Source of the DNA: an uncultured Eubacterium sp.
GTDB taxonomy: Bacteria; Bacillota_A; Clostridia; Lachnospirales; Lachnospiraceae
Length of the DNA: 21,866 nucleotides
Assembly: GCA_910589045.1 (NCBI GenBank)
Contig: CAJUSH010000049.1
Span: forward strand, 1 to 21,866
Direction: 5' to 3'
How positions within the stretch are numbered: the stretch's first letter is position 1; every line of letters starts with the position of its first letter. The position numbers were made by a program, and so were the translations under genes. Below the pieces are notes generated by a model. That model ran no database searches. It was not told the origin of the DNA and was given only the letters and a program-made list of their open reading frames with translations. Shown in pieces: positions 6,965-15,195 of this stretch.

Positions 6965-7431
6965 CTTTTTCGCTTTGTTTTCATAAAAGCCCGAAATTGC
7001 TTTTTGCTATCCTTCAGTATCCGGTTTGTCAGAATGTAGCCATGGCTCCTGTCCGTATAGATCGTCACCAGCGTCGGTTTTATCACAATGCCCCGCACCT
7101 CGGCCCAGTTTTTAAATTCCTTCTGATCCTTCACCGCAACCTCAATTCCCTGCTCGTTAAAGGTCAGCCGCAGCACATCATCAATATCCCCCAGCGTCTT
7201 TTTCGCCCGGAAATACATACTGACCGGCTGAATGACCGTAAAGAGCAGCAAAAAGAGGATAAGCAGCAGCCGAAGCCACCAGGGCGCCGTCCCCCAGAGG
7301 GAATAGAGCAGTGCAATTGACGAGGCAATACATACTACATTGATAACCGCCGTATAGGACGAGTACGCGTAGTACATCTGCACCTGCCACAGATCCGATG
7401 GCACCACCTGATACTCATACTTAAATTCCAT
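6961..7431 (-). CDS. YcxB-like membrane protein
   Basis: Small (156 aa) membrane protein of unknown function. Two hydrophobic helices lie at about 27-45 and 50-70 (the second contains WWLRLLLILFLLLFTV), followed by a soluble C-terminal part (about 85-150) resembling YcxB-like domains: FNEQGIEV...KNWAEVRGIVIKPTLVTIYTDRSHGYILTNRIL, ending in a basic tail KTKRKR. The frame is open to 7491, but AAAGGA is well placed (9 nt) only for the ATG at 7431, giving MEFKYEY, which fits the usual start of such proteins. The stop overlaps the start of the sugar-binding protein gene (ATGA), so the two are translationally coupled. Its role in the sensory cassette is unknown; it could modulate the cyclase or be a passenger. 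Confidence 0.75.
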   Translation of the reverse strand: MEFKYEYQVVPSDLWQVQMYYAYSSYTAVINVVCIASSIALLYSLWGTAPWWLRLLLILFLLLFTVIQPVSMYFRAKKTLGDIDDVLRLTFNEQGIEVAVKDQKEFKNWAEVRGIVIKPTLVTIYTDRSHGYILTNRILKDSKKQFRAFMKTKRKR

Positions 7432-7462
7432 GAACCACATTCCTTTCGCAAAACAAACATCA

Positions 7463-7499
7463 CATGCCGGATACACAAACAGCTTGTCCATCCGGCATG
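7463..7499 (-). terminator. stem-loop after uxaC, probable operon terminator
   Basis: A perfect 10-bp stem CATGCCGGAT / ATCCGGCATG encloses a 17-nt loop, between the uxaC stop and the YcxB-like start. On the minus strand it is followed by UGUGAUGUUUGUUUUG, a broken U tract, so termination may be partial. It probably ends the uxaBAC unit. I see no convincing separate promoter for the downstream cassette, so read-through into it is possible. Confidence 0.55.
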
Positions 7500-7508
7500 C
7501 TTCAAAAA

Positions 7509-8930
7509 TTAAACTGTCTTTAAATTAAATCCAAAATATTCCACCGCATTGTTAAAGGAGATTCCCTTCACGATATCGCCGAGAAGCTTCTCGTCGTCGG
7601 GATACTCGCCGTTCTCCACCCATGCACCAACCATCTGGCAGAGAATTCTGCGGAAATAGTCGTGCCTCGTGTAGGAGAGGAAGGAGCGGGAATCCGTCAG
7701 CATACCCACAAAGTTTCCAAGTACGGAAAGATTCGCCAGCGACTTCATCTGCTTTGTCATTCCGGTGTAGTGATCATTGAACCACCATGCACTGCCCTGC
7801 TGAATCTTATTTTTGATGCCGCCGCCCTGGAAGCATCCGATGATCGTCCCGATGGCCTCATCGTCATTCGGATTCAGGGAATAAATGATCGTCTTGGGCA
7901 CCTCATCCGTCGCAGAGAGCGCATTCAGGAAATCCGCAAGCTGCGCGGAGGGCGCATAATTGTTGATGCAGTCGTAGCCGGTATCCGGGCCGAGCCTGTC
8001 GTACATAAGCGCGTTGTTATCCCGCTTGCAGCCATAGTGGAGCTGCATTACCCAGCCGCGCTTTGCGTACTGCTTCGCCACCGTCAGCATAAATGCGGTC
8101 TTGTACTGCAGATTCTCCAGCTCACTTGTCTTTTCTCCTGCAAGCGCCTTCTTTAAGATCGCATCCACTTCCCCGTCGCCTGCCGGTACATACATGACAT
8201 ACTCTAACGCATGGTCGCTGACACAGCACCCATTCTCTGCGAAATAGTCCAGCCGCTTGTTCAGCGCATCCTTGAGGGAAGCAAAATCCGTCACCGCAAT
8301 GCCGGAAACATCGGAAAGCTTTTTCATGTAATCCACGAAATCCGGCTTCTCGATGTTCATCGCCTTGTCAGGACGCCATGCGGGAAGCACCTGCACCTCA
8401 AAGCTCTCATCCGCCTTAATCCTCTGATGATACTCCAGCGTATCCACCGGATCATCTGTGGTACAAATTAACTGTACATTTGATTTCCGGATAAGATTGC
8501 GAACAGAAAAGCTTTTGCTCTGCAGCTTTTCATTGCAAAGATTCCAGACCTCCTCCGCCGTATCACCGTTTAAGTTGCCCTGATAGCCGAAATAGTAGCG
8601 CAGCTCCAGGTGTGACCAGTGGTAGAGAGGGTTTCCGATCAGCTTGGGCATCGTCTCCGCCCACTTCTGGAATTTTTCCCGGTCGGTCGCATCTCCGGTA
8701 ATATATTTCTCGTCCACGCCGTTTGTACGCATCTGACGCCACTTGTAGTGGTCACCGCCCAGCCATACCTGCGCAATATTCTCAAACTGCCGGTCCTCAC
8801 AGATTTCCTGGGGGTTAATATGGCAGTGATAATCCAGCACCGGAATCTTTGTCATATCCGCATAGTTCTCATACAGCTTCTTCGCCGTATCGGTGTCTAG
8901 TAAAAAGTCCTTATCCATAAAAGCTTTCAT
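7509..8930 (-). CDS. uxaC: uronate isomerase
   Basis: Isomerises D-galacturonate to D-tagaturonate and D-glucuronate to D-fructuronate (cytosolic). The 473-aa protein has the usual family length and a metal-dependent-hydrolase-like TIM barrel. It shows DYHCHINP at about 33-40 (His35, His37), the WLGGDHYKWRQMR segment, the ICTTDDP strand and the late WWFNDH and LTDSRSFLSYTRHDYFRR motifs characteristic of UxaC. Start ATG at 8930 is preceded by GGAGAGG. It is the last gene of uxaB-uxaA-uxaC; a stem-loop follows. With UxaB and UxaA it completes galacturonate to KDG. Identification is very secure. Confidence 0.97.
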   Translation of the reverse strand: MKAFMDKDFLLDTDTAKKLYENYADMTKIPVLDYHCHINPQEICEDRQFENIAQVWLGGDHYKWRQMRTNGVDEKYITGDATDREKFQKWAETMPKLIGNPLYHWSHLELRYYFGYQGNLNGDTAEEVWNLCNEKLQSKSFSVRNLIRKSNVQLICTTDDPVDTLEYHQRIKADESFEVQVLPAWRPDKAMNIEKPDFVDYMKKLSDVSGIAVTDFASLKDALNKRLDYFAENGCCVSDHALEYVMYVPAGDGEVDAILKKALAGEKTSELENLQYKTAFMLTVAKQYAKRGWVMQLHYGCKRDNNALMYDRLGPDTGYDCINNYAPSAQLADFLNALSATDEVPKTIIYSLNPNDDEAIGTIIGCFQGGGIKNKIQQGSAWWFNDHYTGMTKQMKSLANLSVLGNFVGMLTDSRSFLSYTRHDYFRRILCQMVGAWVENGEYPDDEKLLGDIVKGISFNNAVEYFGFNLKTV

Positions 8931-8988
8931 TGTACAAACCTCTCCTTTATATCGTTTTATATATAGCTCTGTTTTTTTAATCCTGATT

Positions 8989-10485
8989 TTATAATGTTAC
9001 ACCCTGTTTGAAAATCGCAAGATCGCGGTAACCCTCCAGTTCGCTTTTTACCTTTTCCCCGTTTGCAACACGCAGCACATACTCATAGAAATCCAGCCCA
9101 AGCGCCTCCAGCGTCATGCCGTCCTCCAGCAGCCGCCCCGCGTCATAATCGATCCAGCCCTTCTTCCTGCCCGCAAGCTGCGAGTTCGAGGATACCTTCA
9201 CGGTAGGCACCGCACTTGCAAAGGGCGTTCCCCTTCCGGTAGTAAAGAGTACAATCTGCGCGCCGCTGACAGCCAGCGCCGTGCTCGCCACAAGATCATT
9301 GCCCGGTGCGCTCAGCAGGTTGAGCCCCGCCGCCTTCACCGGCTCGGCGTAGGTGAGCACATCCACCACGTTAGAAGAACCGGACTTCTGAGTGCAGCCC
9401 AGCGCCTTGTCCTCCAGTGTGGAAATTCCCCCCTTTTTGTTTCCCGGGGAAGGATTTTCGTAAATCGTCTGGTCATGCCGCCTGAAATAATCCTTAAAAT
9501 CATTGATGAGATGCACGGTCTTTTCAAACACTTCCTTATTTATACAGCGATCCATCAGAATCGTCTCCGCGCCGAACATCTCCGGCACCTCGGTCAGAAT
9601 CGTGCTTCCACCTGCACCCGTCACCAGGTCGGACAGCTCGCCTACCACCGGATTTGCGGTGATGCCGGAAAGACCGTCCGAGCCGCCGCACTTCATGCCG
9701 ATGACCAGCTTCTCCACCGAAACCTTTGTGCGTTCTGCCTTCGCCGCGTTCCCGGCCAGCTCCCGCAAAAGCCGCTCGCCCTCGGCTACCTCATCCTCCA
9801 CATCCTGACTCACCAGAAAACGGATGCGGCTCTCGTCATAATCCCCGAGATAGGGCTTTAGCACGTCGATGTTGGAATTTTCACAGCCAAGCCCCAGCAC
9901 CAGCACACCCCCCGCGTTCGGATGCTTCATCAGACCGGCCAGCGCTTTTCTCGTATTTTCCTGGTCGTCCCCCATCTGGGAGCAGCCATATGGATGGGAA
10001 TAAGCGACAACCGCCTCGATATTATCCCGCCTGAGATCCTGGCAGCGCGCCGCAATGGCACCCGCGACGGAATTGACGCAGCCCACCGTGGGAATGACCC
10101 ACAGCTCATTGCGCACACCGGCTCTTCCGTCGGCGCGCTCGTAGCCCATAAAATAACGGTCCTCATCGGGCAGCATGCAGGCACGGCCCGCCGCATCCGT
10201 TGGACGGTACTCGTAGCTTAGATCATCCCCCAGCCCGGTCTTTAAATTGTGCACATGGATGTGACAGCCCTTCCCGACAGCCTCCTTCGTGTAACCGATC
10301 GGAAAACCGTATTTAATCACCGCCGCGCCTTCCGCAAGAGCCGTCAGCGTAAACTTATGGCCCCTGGCAATATCCTGTGCAAGCGTCACCTCTGTGCCGT
10401 CCACGCTTAGCGTTTCGCCCTTCGCATAGTCGCGCAGGGCAACCGCCACATTATCGGCAGCGTTTATTTTCATAAATTCCTGCAT
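8989..10485 (-). CDS. uxaA: altronate dehydratase
   Basis: Dehydrates D-altronate to 2-keto-3-deoxygluconate. About 498 aa, with an N-terminal SAF domain (about 1-90, containing IARGHKFTLTALAEGAAVIKYG) and a C-terminal UxaA/GarD-type catalytic domain with HPYGCSQMGDD, LGLGCENSN and GMKCGGSDGLSG. Family enzymes need a divalent metal, usually iron; the Cys/His motifs fit. A TTG at 10491 overlaps the uxaB stop by 3 bases, but the ATG at 10485 (GAGG about 10 nt upstream) is more likely, with a further ATG at 10473; the exact start is uncertain by four to six residues. It is coupled to uxaB and followed 58 bp later by uxaC. Confidence 0.95.
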   Translation of the reverse strand: MQEFMKINAADNVAVALRDYAKGETLSVDGTEVTLAQDIARGHKFTLTALAEGAAVIKYGFPIGYTKEAVGKGCHIHVHNLKTGLGDDLSYEYRPTDAAGRACMLPDEDRYFMGYERADGRAGVRNELWVIPTVGCVNSVAGAIAARCQDLRRDNIEAVVAYSHPYGCSQMGDDQENTRKALAGLMKHPNAGGVLVLGLGCENSNIDVLKPYLGDYDESRIRFLVSQDVEDEVAEGERLLRELAGNAAKAERTKVSVEKLVIGMKCGGSDGLSGITANPVVGELSDLVTGAGGSTILTEVPEMFGAETILMDRCINKEVFEKTVHLINDFKDYFRRHDQTIYENPSPGNKKGGISTLEDKALGCTQKSGSSNVVDVLTYAEPVKAAGLNLLSAPGNDLVASTALAVSGAQIVLFTTGRGTPFASAVPTVKVSSNSQLAGRKKGWIDYDAGRLLEDGMTLEALGLDFYEYVLRVANGEKVKSELEGYRDLAIFKQGVTL

Positions 10486-10487
10486 AA

Positions 10488-11831
10488 TCAATAAGCCTCT
10501 TTCTCAGAAAGCACCTGCTCATAAGCAGCCTTCATGCCCTTCTCCTGAATCAGATTATAATAAGTTTCCACAAGACCTGTCATGTCGGTGATATCACCGC
10601 CCCAGTAATCCTGCCGTGCCATAATATCCGCAACGGACGCATCCTTCATAAACTTCATGATCTCCTCGCCGTCGTTCGCCTTGTCGGTGCGGTAGAACGC
10701 GATAAGCGCAGCCATGGAGAAGGTCAGTGCCGGCGGATATGCGCCGTATTTCTCCTTGTACTCCAGGATCGTCGGCAGCACGCGCACCTGGAATTTGCTG
10801 ACGGAGTTAAGCGCGATGGAGAGCAGCATATGTTTGATAAACGGATTGGAGAAGCGCTCTAAAACCGCCTTTCCGAAGTTGATATCCGTCTCGGTGTTTC
10901 CGAGGGTGGGTACGATCTCATCAAAAATGCATTTTTTCAGGAATGCGGAAACCGTCTCGTCCTTTAAGCATTCGCCCACCGTCTCCAGCCCATAGAGATA
11001 TGCACCCAGTACCATGGAGGTATGTCCGCCGTTCAGGATACGCACCTTGCGCTTCTTGTAGGGCTTTACGTCGTCCGTCCACACAACATTGTAGCCCGCC
11101 TTGTTGAAGGGAAGCTCGTCCTCGTGGTGTCCCTCGATGACCCACAGATGGAAGATCTCCGCCGTGTCCAGGCAGTTATCCTGATAGCCGATCTCCTTCC
11201 AGAGCTCCTCCGCCTCATCCCTCGGATATCCGGTAACGATACGGTCAACGAGGGAATTGCAGAAATCGCACTCCTCATTGAGCCACGTTGTAAACCCGTC
11301 GGGAAGCTGCCAGAGCTTTGCATACTTTAATACATATTCCTTCAAAAAACCTGCGTTGTTATCGATCAGCTCGCAGGGAATCAGGATAAATCCCGGCAGT
11401 CCAAGGGAAAAGCGCCTGTACAGAAGCTGGGTCAGCTTTGCGGGATAAGATTTTGCGGGCTTATCGTCCAGCTTCTCCGTACCCAGGTACTCGATGCCTG
11501 CCTCGGTCGTATTGGAGATGATAAAGCGCATGTCCGGATTTGCAGCCAGCTCCATATAAGCGTCAAACTCCGTGTAAGGATTGACACAGCGGCTAATCAC
11601 GTCGATGTGGGTGCGCTCGTTGACCGTCTCCCCGTTTTCAATGCCTCGCAGATACAGGTTATATTCACAATTCTGGGCGGAAAGCATCTCACACATACCC
11701 TTTTCGATGGGCTGCACGATCACGACCTTGCCCTCCCAGACCTCCTTTTCGTTCAATTTGTACAGAAAATAATCAACAAACCCCCGAAGAAATCCCCCTT
11801 CGCCAAACTGAATGACTCTCTCTTTCGCCAT
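10488..11831 (-). CDS. uxaB: tagaturonate reductase (altronate oxidoreductase)
   Basis: NADH-dependent reduction of D-tagaturonate to D-altronate, second step of galacturonate catabolism. 447 aa, polyol-specific long-chain dehydrogenase (mannitol dehydrogenase) family. The N-terminal Rossmann part opens with VIQFGEGGFLRGF and the C-terminal domain carries the catalytic Lys-Asn-His arrangement in KVRILNGGH (Lys262, Asn267, His270, spacing +5/+8 as in mannitol 2-dehydrogenase). CELIDNN and ISNTTEAGI are also typical of UxaB. ATG at 11831 follows AGGAGG. First gene of uxaB-uxaA-uxaC, with its own TTGACA promoter and a dyad upstream. Confidence 0.95.
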   Translation of the reverse strand: MAKERVIQFGEGGFLRGFVDYFLYKLNEKEVWEGKVVIVQPIEKGMCEMLSAQNCEYNLYLRGIENGETVNERTHIDVISRCVNPYTEFDAYMELAANPDMRFIISNTTEAGIEYLGTEKLDDKPAKSYPAKLTQLLYRRFSLGLPGFILIPCELIDNNAGFLKEYVLKYAKLWQLPDGFTTWLNEECDFCNSLVDRIVTGYPRDEAEELWKEIGYQDNCLDTAEIFHLWVIEGHHEDELPFNKAGYNVVWTDDVKPYKKRKVRILNGGHTSMVLGAYLYGLETVGECLKDETVSAFLKKCIFDEIVPTLGNTETDINFGKAVLERFSNPFIKHMLLSIALNSVSKFQVRVLPTILEYKEKYGAYPPALTFSMAALIAFYRTDKANDGEEIMKFMKDASVADIMARQDYWGGDITDMTGLVETYYNLIQEKGMKAAYEQVLSEKEAY

Positions 11832-11873
11832 TTCAAAATACCTCCTGTTTATATTGTTTAGATTTTATGATTG

Positions 11874-11909
11874 TAGTAGCCCTTAACAATCCGTCGCTAA
11901 GGGCTACTA
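11874..11909 (-). promoter_or_regulatory. perfect 12-bp dyad in the uxaB leader
   Basis: TAGTAGCCCTTA (11874-11885) and TAAGGGCTACTA (11898-11909) are exact inverted repeats around a 12-nt centre. No U tract follows on either strand, so it is not a standard terminator. The predicted uxaB -10 element abuts it and the start site would fall within its first arm, so it may be a DNA operator, or an RNA hairpin formed only in read-through transcripts from dctM. Confidence 0.7.
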
Positions 11910-11936
11910 TGTTATGCACTATCGTATAATTGTCAA
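11909..11936 (-). promoter_or_regulatory. candidate sigma-A promoter of uxaBAC
   Basis: Minus strand: perfect TTGACA (11931-11936), 16-bp spacer, TAACAT (11909-11914). It lies in the 128-bp gap after dctM. The -10 is imperfect (4 of 6), which suits a regulated promoter, and TAACAT equals one half of the palindrome found at the kduI and dctP promoters. Confidence 0.55.
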
Positions 11937-11937
11937 A

Positions 11938-11952
11938 TCGTATCGTTTTCAA
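11938..11952 (-). promoter_or_regulatory. cre-like CcpA site upstream of uxaB
   Basis: Minus-strand TTGAAAACGATACGA fits the catabolite-responsive element pattern WTGNAANCGNWNNCW at all fixed positions but one (G for the late C). It directly precedes the TTGACA hexamer. Carbon catabolite control of a uronate operon by CcpA would be expected in Firmicutes. Assignment is by consensus only. Confidence 0.5.
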
Positions 11953-11959
11953 ATGCCGG

Positions 11960-13255
11960 CTATCCGAAAAGCGTCGGCAGAAGCAAGCTGATCTCCGGAA
12001 TAAAGGTGATCAGAAGCAGCGTGATAATCATGCACAGATAGAAGGGCAGCGTTGCCTTTACAACCCGTTCCATCTGCACCTTGCCCACTGCGGAACCGAT
12101 AAAGAGCACGGCCCCGACCGGCGGTGTCAAAAGGCCGATACCACAGTTTAAGATAACCATAATACCGAACTGGATCGGATTGATGCCGATGGATGTTGCG
12201 ATCGGAAGCAGGATCGGAGTCGCGATCAAAATGATCGGCGCCATATCCATGATACATCCGAGAAACAGCAGGATCAGGTTCAGCAGCAGCGCGATCACAT
12301 AAGGATTGCTGCTGAGGCCCGTGATGGCCTCTGCCGCCATAACAGGTACATGCAGTCTGGTCAGGCAGTTTCCGAATACCGCCGAGGTGGAGATCAGAAT
12401 CATTACGATCGAAAGCGTGTTGATACAGTCCTCCAGAACGTTCCAGACACCCTTCCAGTCCAGTCCCCTGTAAATAAATACGGACACGATCAGGGAATAG
12501 ATAACCGCGATCGCCGCAGACTCGGTAGCAGTAAACACACCGCCGACAACGCCTACAACCACGATGATGATCGCTGCCAGTGCCCAGATCGATACGCTAA
12601 GCTGCTTGATAAAATTTTTAATAGAGAACTTTGCACCCTTCGGGTAATTGCGCTTCTTCGAGATAATGTAGGAGCCAACCATAAGAGAAAGCGCAAGCAG
12701 CGCACCGGGCAGATAACCGGCCAGGAATAACGCACCTACGGAAATACCGCCCGCAGAGGTCGCATAGATAACCATGTTGTGGGAGGGCGGTACGAGAAGT
12801 CCCTCACAGGAGGAGGTAATCGTTACCGCAGTCGAAAAATCATCGTCATAGCCCTGGTCTACCATCATAGGAATGAGGATTGTTCCGAGGGAAGCCGTGT
12901 CCGCGGATGCGGAGCCGGAAATTCCGCCGAAGAAGTAGGAAGCTACGATATTCACCATAGCCATACCGCCGGTCATCCAGCCCACGCAGGCATCCGCCAG
13001 CGCGATCAGCTTATCCGAAATACCGCCGGAGCCCATGAGCACGCCCATGGTGATAAAAAAGGGTACTGCCATCAGCGAGAAGGAGCTGATACCCTTTACC
13101 ATGAACTGACATAAGGTGGAGAGCGGAAGCCCCTGGCTCATAAGACAAAAAACAGATGATATTGCTACCGCATAAGCGATCGGAAAACGAAGAAGAATCA
13201 TTACCAGAAAGCTGATCAGAAGGATTGCAATTGCTGTTCCGTTGGATACTGCCAT
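11960..13255 (-). CDS. dctM: TRAP transporter large permease (DctM)
   Basis: Large membrane subunit of a tripartite ATP-independent periplasmic transporter, which uses an ion gradient to import the ligand delivered by DctP. 431 aa, standard length, highly hydrophobic with about 11-12 helices. Family segments visible: LRFPIAYAVAISS, MAVPFFITMGVLMG, FFGGISGSASADTASLGTILIPMM, CEGLLVPPSHNMVIYA and the C-terminal TPPVGAVLFIGSAVGK. The start overlaps the dctQ stop by one base (TAATG). Given the surrounding uronate genes the cargo is probably galacturonate or a short (unsaturated) oligogalacturonide; that is inference from context. A 128-bp gap with a promoter separates it from uxaB. Confidence 0.95.
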   Translation of the reverse strand: MAVSNGTAIAILLISFLVMILLRFPIAYAVAISSVFCLMSQGLPLSTLCQFMVKGISSFSLMAVPFFITMGVLMGSGGISDKLIALADACVGWMTGGMAMVNIVASYFFGGISGSASADTASLGTILIPMMVDQGYDDDFSTAVTITSSCEGLLVPPSHNMVIYATSAGGISVGALFLAGYLPGALLALSLMVGSYIISKKRNYPKGAKFSIKNFIKQLSVSIWALAAIIIVVVGVVGGVFTATESAAIAVIYSLIVSVFIYRGLDWKGVWNVLEDCINTLSIVMILISTSAVFGNCLTRLHVPVMAAEAITGLSSNPYVIALLLNLILLFLGCIMDMAPIILIATPILLPIATSIGINPIQFGIMVILNCGIGLLTPPVGAVLFIGSAVGKVQMERVVKATLPFYLCMIITLLLITFIPEISLLLPTLFG

Positions 13256-13779
13256 TATGCCTTACCTCCTTTCACGAAGAATGATTTAATATGTGTATAA
13301 ATTGCTTCAATCTCAAATACGATCATCGCAATACCCGCGATACATACCGGGAAGTACATCCAGAAGCGGGACAGCCAGGTCATGCTGACATAAGTGCCCT
13401 TCGAGCCAATGTTAATTGCATAAGCCCAGCCCTGCACCATCATGATAACAGCCAGCCCCAGCACCGCCACATCTGCAAGGATATCAAGAATCTTCAAAAG
13501 TCCCTCCGGCAGATAACGATCCAGCGCCGTCATGCGGATGTGTGCACCCCGGCGGATCGCAAGCGCCGCAGAGAGCACTGCCATGTAAGACATCAGTGTC
13601 AAAATCGTCTCCTCCGTCCACGCCGGGTCGTCGATAAAGGGCACATAGCGTCCCAATACCTGATAGGTCGTTATCAGAATATCGGCAATCAGAAGTATCT
13701 TGCAGATGAACAGCACGATTTTGTACACTGCATCGTAGAACGGCCGTATTCTGTCGAGCTTTTCAAAAATTGCAGGCAT
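13255..13779 (-). CDS. dctQ: TRAP transporter small permease (DctQ)
   Basis: Small membrane subunit that pairs with DctM. 174 aa with four predicted helices (about 17-38, 52-70, 92-113, 133-156) and the family-type segments YVPFIDDPAWTEE, AALAIRRGAHIRM and FWMYFPVCIAGIAMIVFEI. AGGAGG stands before the ATG at 13779. It follows dctP after 110 bp containing a strong stem-loop and is translationally coupled to dctM. Confidence 0.93.
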   Translation of the reverse strand: MPAIFEKLDRIRPFYDAVYKIVLFICKILLIADILITTYQVLGRYVPFIDDPAWTEETILTLMSYMAVLSAALAIRRGAHIRMTALDRYLPEGLLKILDILADVAVLGLAVIMMVQGWAYAINIGSKGTYVSMTWLSRFWMYFPVCIAGIAMIVFEIEAIYTHIKSFFVKGGKA

Positions 13780-13816
13780 ATATCCTCCTCCTTTTCTTTG
13801 TTTGATTGGTAAAATG

Positions 13817-13851
13817 AACGGGCACAGAGCCAGGTTGGCGCTGTGCCCGTT
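13817..13851 (-). terminator. intercistronic stem-loop between dctP and dctQ
   Basis: AACGGGCACAG pairs perfectly with CTGTGCCCGTT over 11 bp, with a further GCCA/TGGC helix inside. On the minus strand CATTTTACC follows, only a weak U tract. Position directly after a binding-protein gene is typical of elements that protect the dctP message or terminate partially, keeping DctP in excess over the permeases. A full terminator is unlikely, as dctQM have no visible promoter. Confidence 0.6.
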
Positions 13852-13889
13852 TCACACTCACATATTCTTAATTATAGAAAGAATCGAAA

Positions 13890-15032
13890 TTAGTTTGCGA
13901 AGTCCAGAAGCTGCTGATACAGGTCTGCCTGAGAAGCGGTGTTCTCCTCGATAACCTTCTTGCAGGCTTCCTGCCAGGGAGTCAGGTCAGGAACCTCAAC
14001 AACGTTGCAGCCGTCGGCCTTGAGTGCCTCAAGTACTTCTGCCTCTGCCTCTGCGGAAATCTTCTTGCAGTGCTCGCTTGCAAGCTTTCCTGCCTCTGTG
14101 ATGGCCTCCTGCTGTGCCTCGGTCAGGCTGTTCCATGCGTCATCCGTGATAATAACCTGTACCGCGCCAAGTGTATGGCCGTCAAGGATCAGGTTGTTTG
14201 CAACCTCGGGAAATGCATTGGACTTGTAGTTTGCGATCGGCTGCTCAGCAGCGTCAACTACGCCGGTCTGTAATGCGGAGTACAGCTCACCGAAATCTAC
14301 AACGGTGGGGGAAGCGCCCAGGCCCTCAACCATACCGTTCATGATCGGGTCATTAGACACACGGATCTTTAATCCAGCAAGGCTGGAAAGATCCTTCAGC
14401 TCCGTATTTGCGAAGAAATGACGGAAGCCCTCCTCGCCGTAGAAGAGACCGCGCACGCCGGAGCCTTTCTCGGACGGCTCCTGCAGGATCTCCTGTGCCA
14501 GGTCGGACTCTGCAAATGCCCACCAGTGATCTCTGTCCTTCCAGGTATAAGGAATGGATAACAGTGAGGACTTCTCCCCGCCGTAGCTTGTAAGTGCGAA
14601 AGCGGAAATACGTGATAACTGGATAGTGCCTGCGCCGCCGAGCATTGTGTCGAGTACGTCGTTCTCGGAACCGAGTACGCCGGACGCCTGAAGGTCAATG
14701 GTGATGGAACCGCCGGAAAGACGCTCAACCTCCTCCTTGAACTTGCTGTCCATCTGTCCTACGATGGTATCAAGCGGGTTTACCTCTGCCATAACGAGTG
14801 TAACCGCCGGATCGTTTGCTGCTGCTGCATCGGAATTATCTGCTGACGCATCGTCCGCGGGCTCATCCGCGGGCTCATCTGCAGCGTCATCGGCAGGCTC
14901 GTCCGTCGCATCATCCGCAGGTGCATCCGTACTGGAATCATCGGTAGACGCGTCATTTCCTCCCAGACCACACGCAGTCATGGAGAACGCCATCGCACCT
15001 GCCAGCATCAGTGAAATTAACTTTTTCTTCAT
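13890..15032 (-). CDS. dctP: TRAP transporter substrate-binding lipoprotein (DctP)
   Basis: Extracytoplasmic solute receptor of the TRAP system, lipid-anchored at the membrane. The 380-aa precursor begins MKKKLISLMLAGAMAFSMTAC, a signal peptide with lipobox and lipidated Cys21. Residues about 27-76 form a low-complexity Asp/Ala/Glu/Pro linker with ADEPADDA-like repeats. The DctP fold follows: SGGSITIDLQASGVLG, LSIPYTWKDRDHWWAF, LKIRVSNDP (its Arg is the usual carboxylate-binding residue) and FGELYSALQTGVVDAAEQPI. The frame is open to 15215, but GGGAGG before the ATG at 15032 and the signal peptide fix the start. Its promoter carries two copies of the regulon palindrome. Ligand is probably galacturonate or a related oligouronide (inference). 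Confidence 0.95.
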   Translation of the reverse strand: MKKKLISLMLAGAMAFSMTACGLGGNDASTDDSSTDAPADDATDEPADDAADEPADEPADDASADNSDAAAANDPAVTLVMAEVNPLDTIVGQMDSKFKEEVERLSGGSITIDLQASGVLGSENDVLDTMLGGAGTIQLSRISAFALTSYGGEKSSLLSIPYTWKDRDHWWAFAESDLAQEILQEPSEKGSGVRGLFYGEEGFRHFFANTELKDLSSLAGLKIRVSNDPIMNGMVEGLGASPTVVDFGELYSALQTGVVDAAEQPIANYKSNAFPEVANNLILDGHTLGAVQVIITDDAWNSLTEAQQEAITEAGKLASEHCKKISAEAEAEVLEALKADGCNVVEVPDLTPWQEACKKVIEENTASQADLYQQLLDFAN

Positions 15033-15195
15033 TTTTTTCCTCCCTAAAACATTAAATAGTAGTTGGCATGCAGCTGCCCGTAAACGGTCCGGACACCAAC
15101 GGTCCCCGCCGCTATAAGCGCTTTCCCCTGCAAAAGCAGGTCGCAGCCGCGTTGATTGTTTCGTGCAGGACGACACCTGTGTTGCCGCGCCGCCC

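Noticed and set aside
15113..15126. cre-like AAGCGCTT palindrome in the dctP leader
   Set aside because: It matches only about 7 of 10 fixed positions of the cre consensus on either strand, so it is too weak to call.
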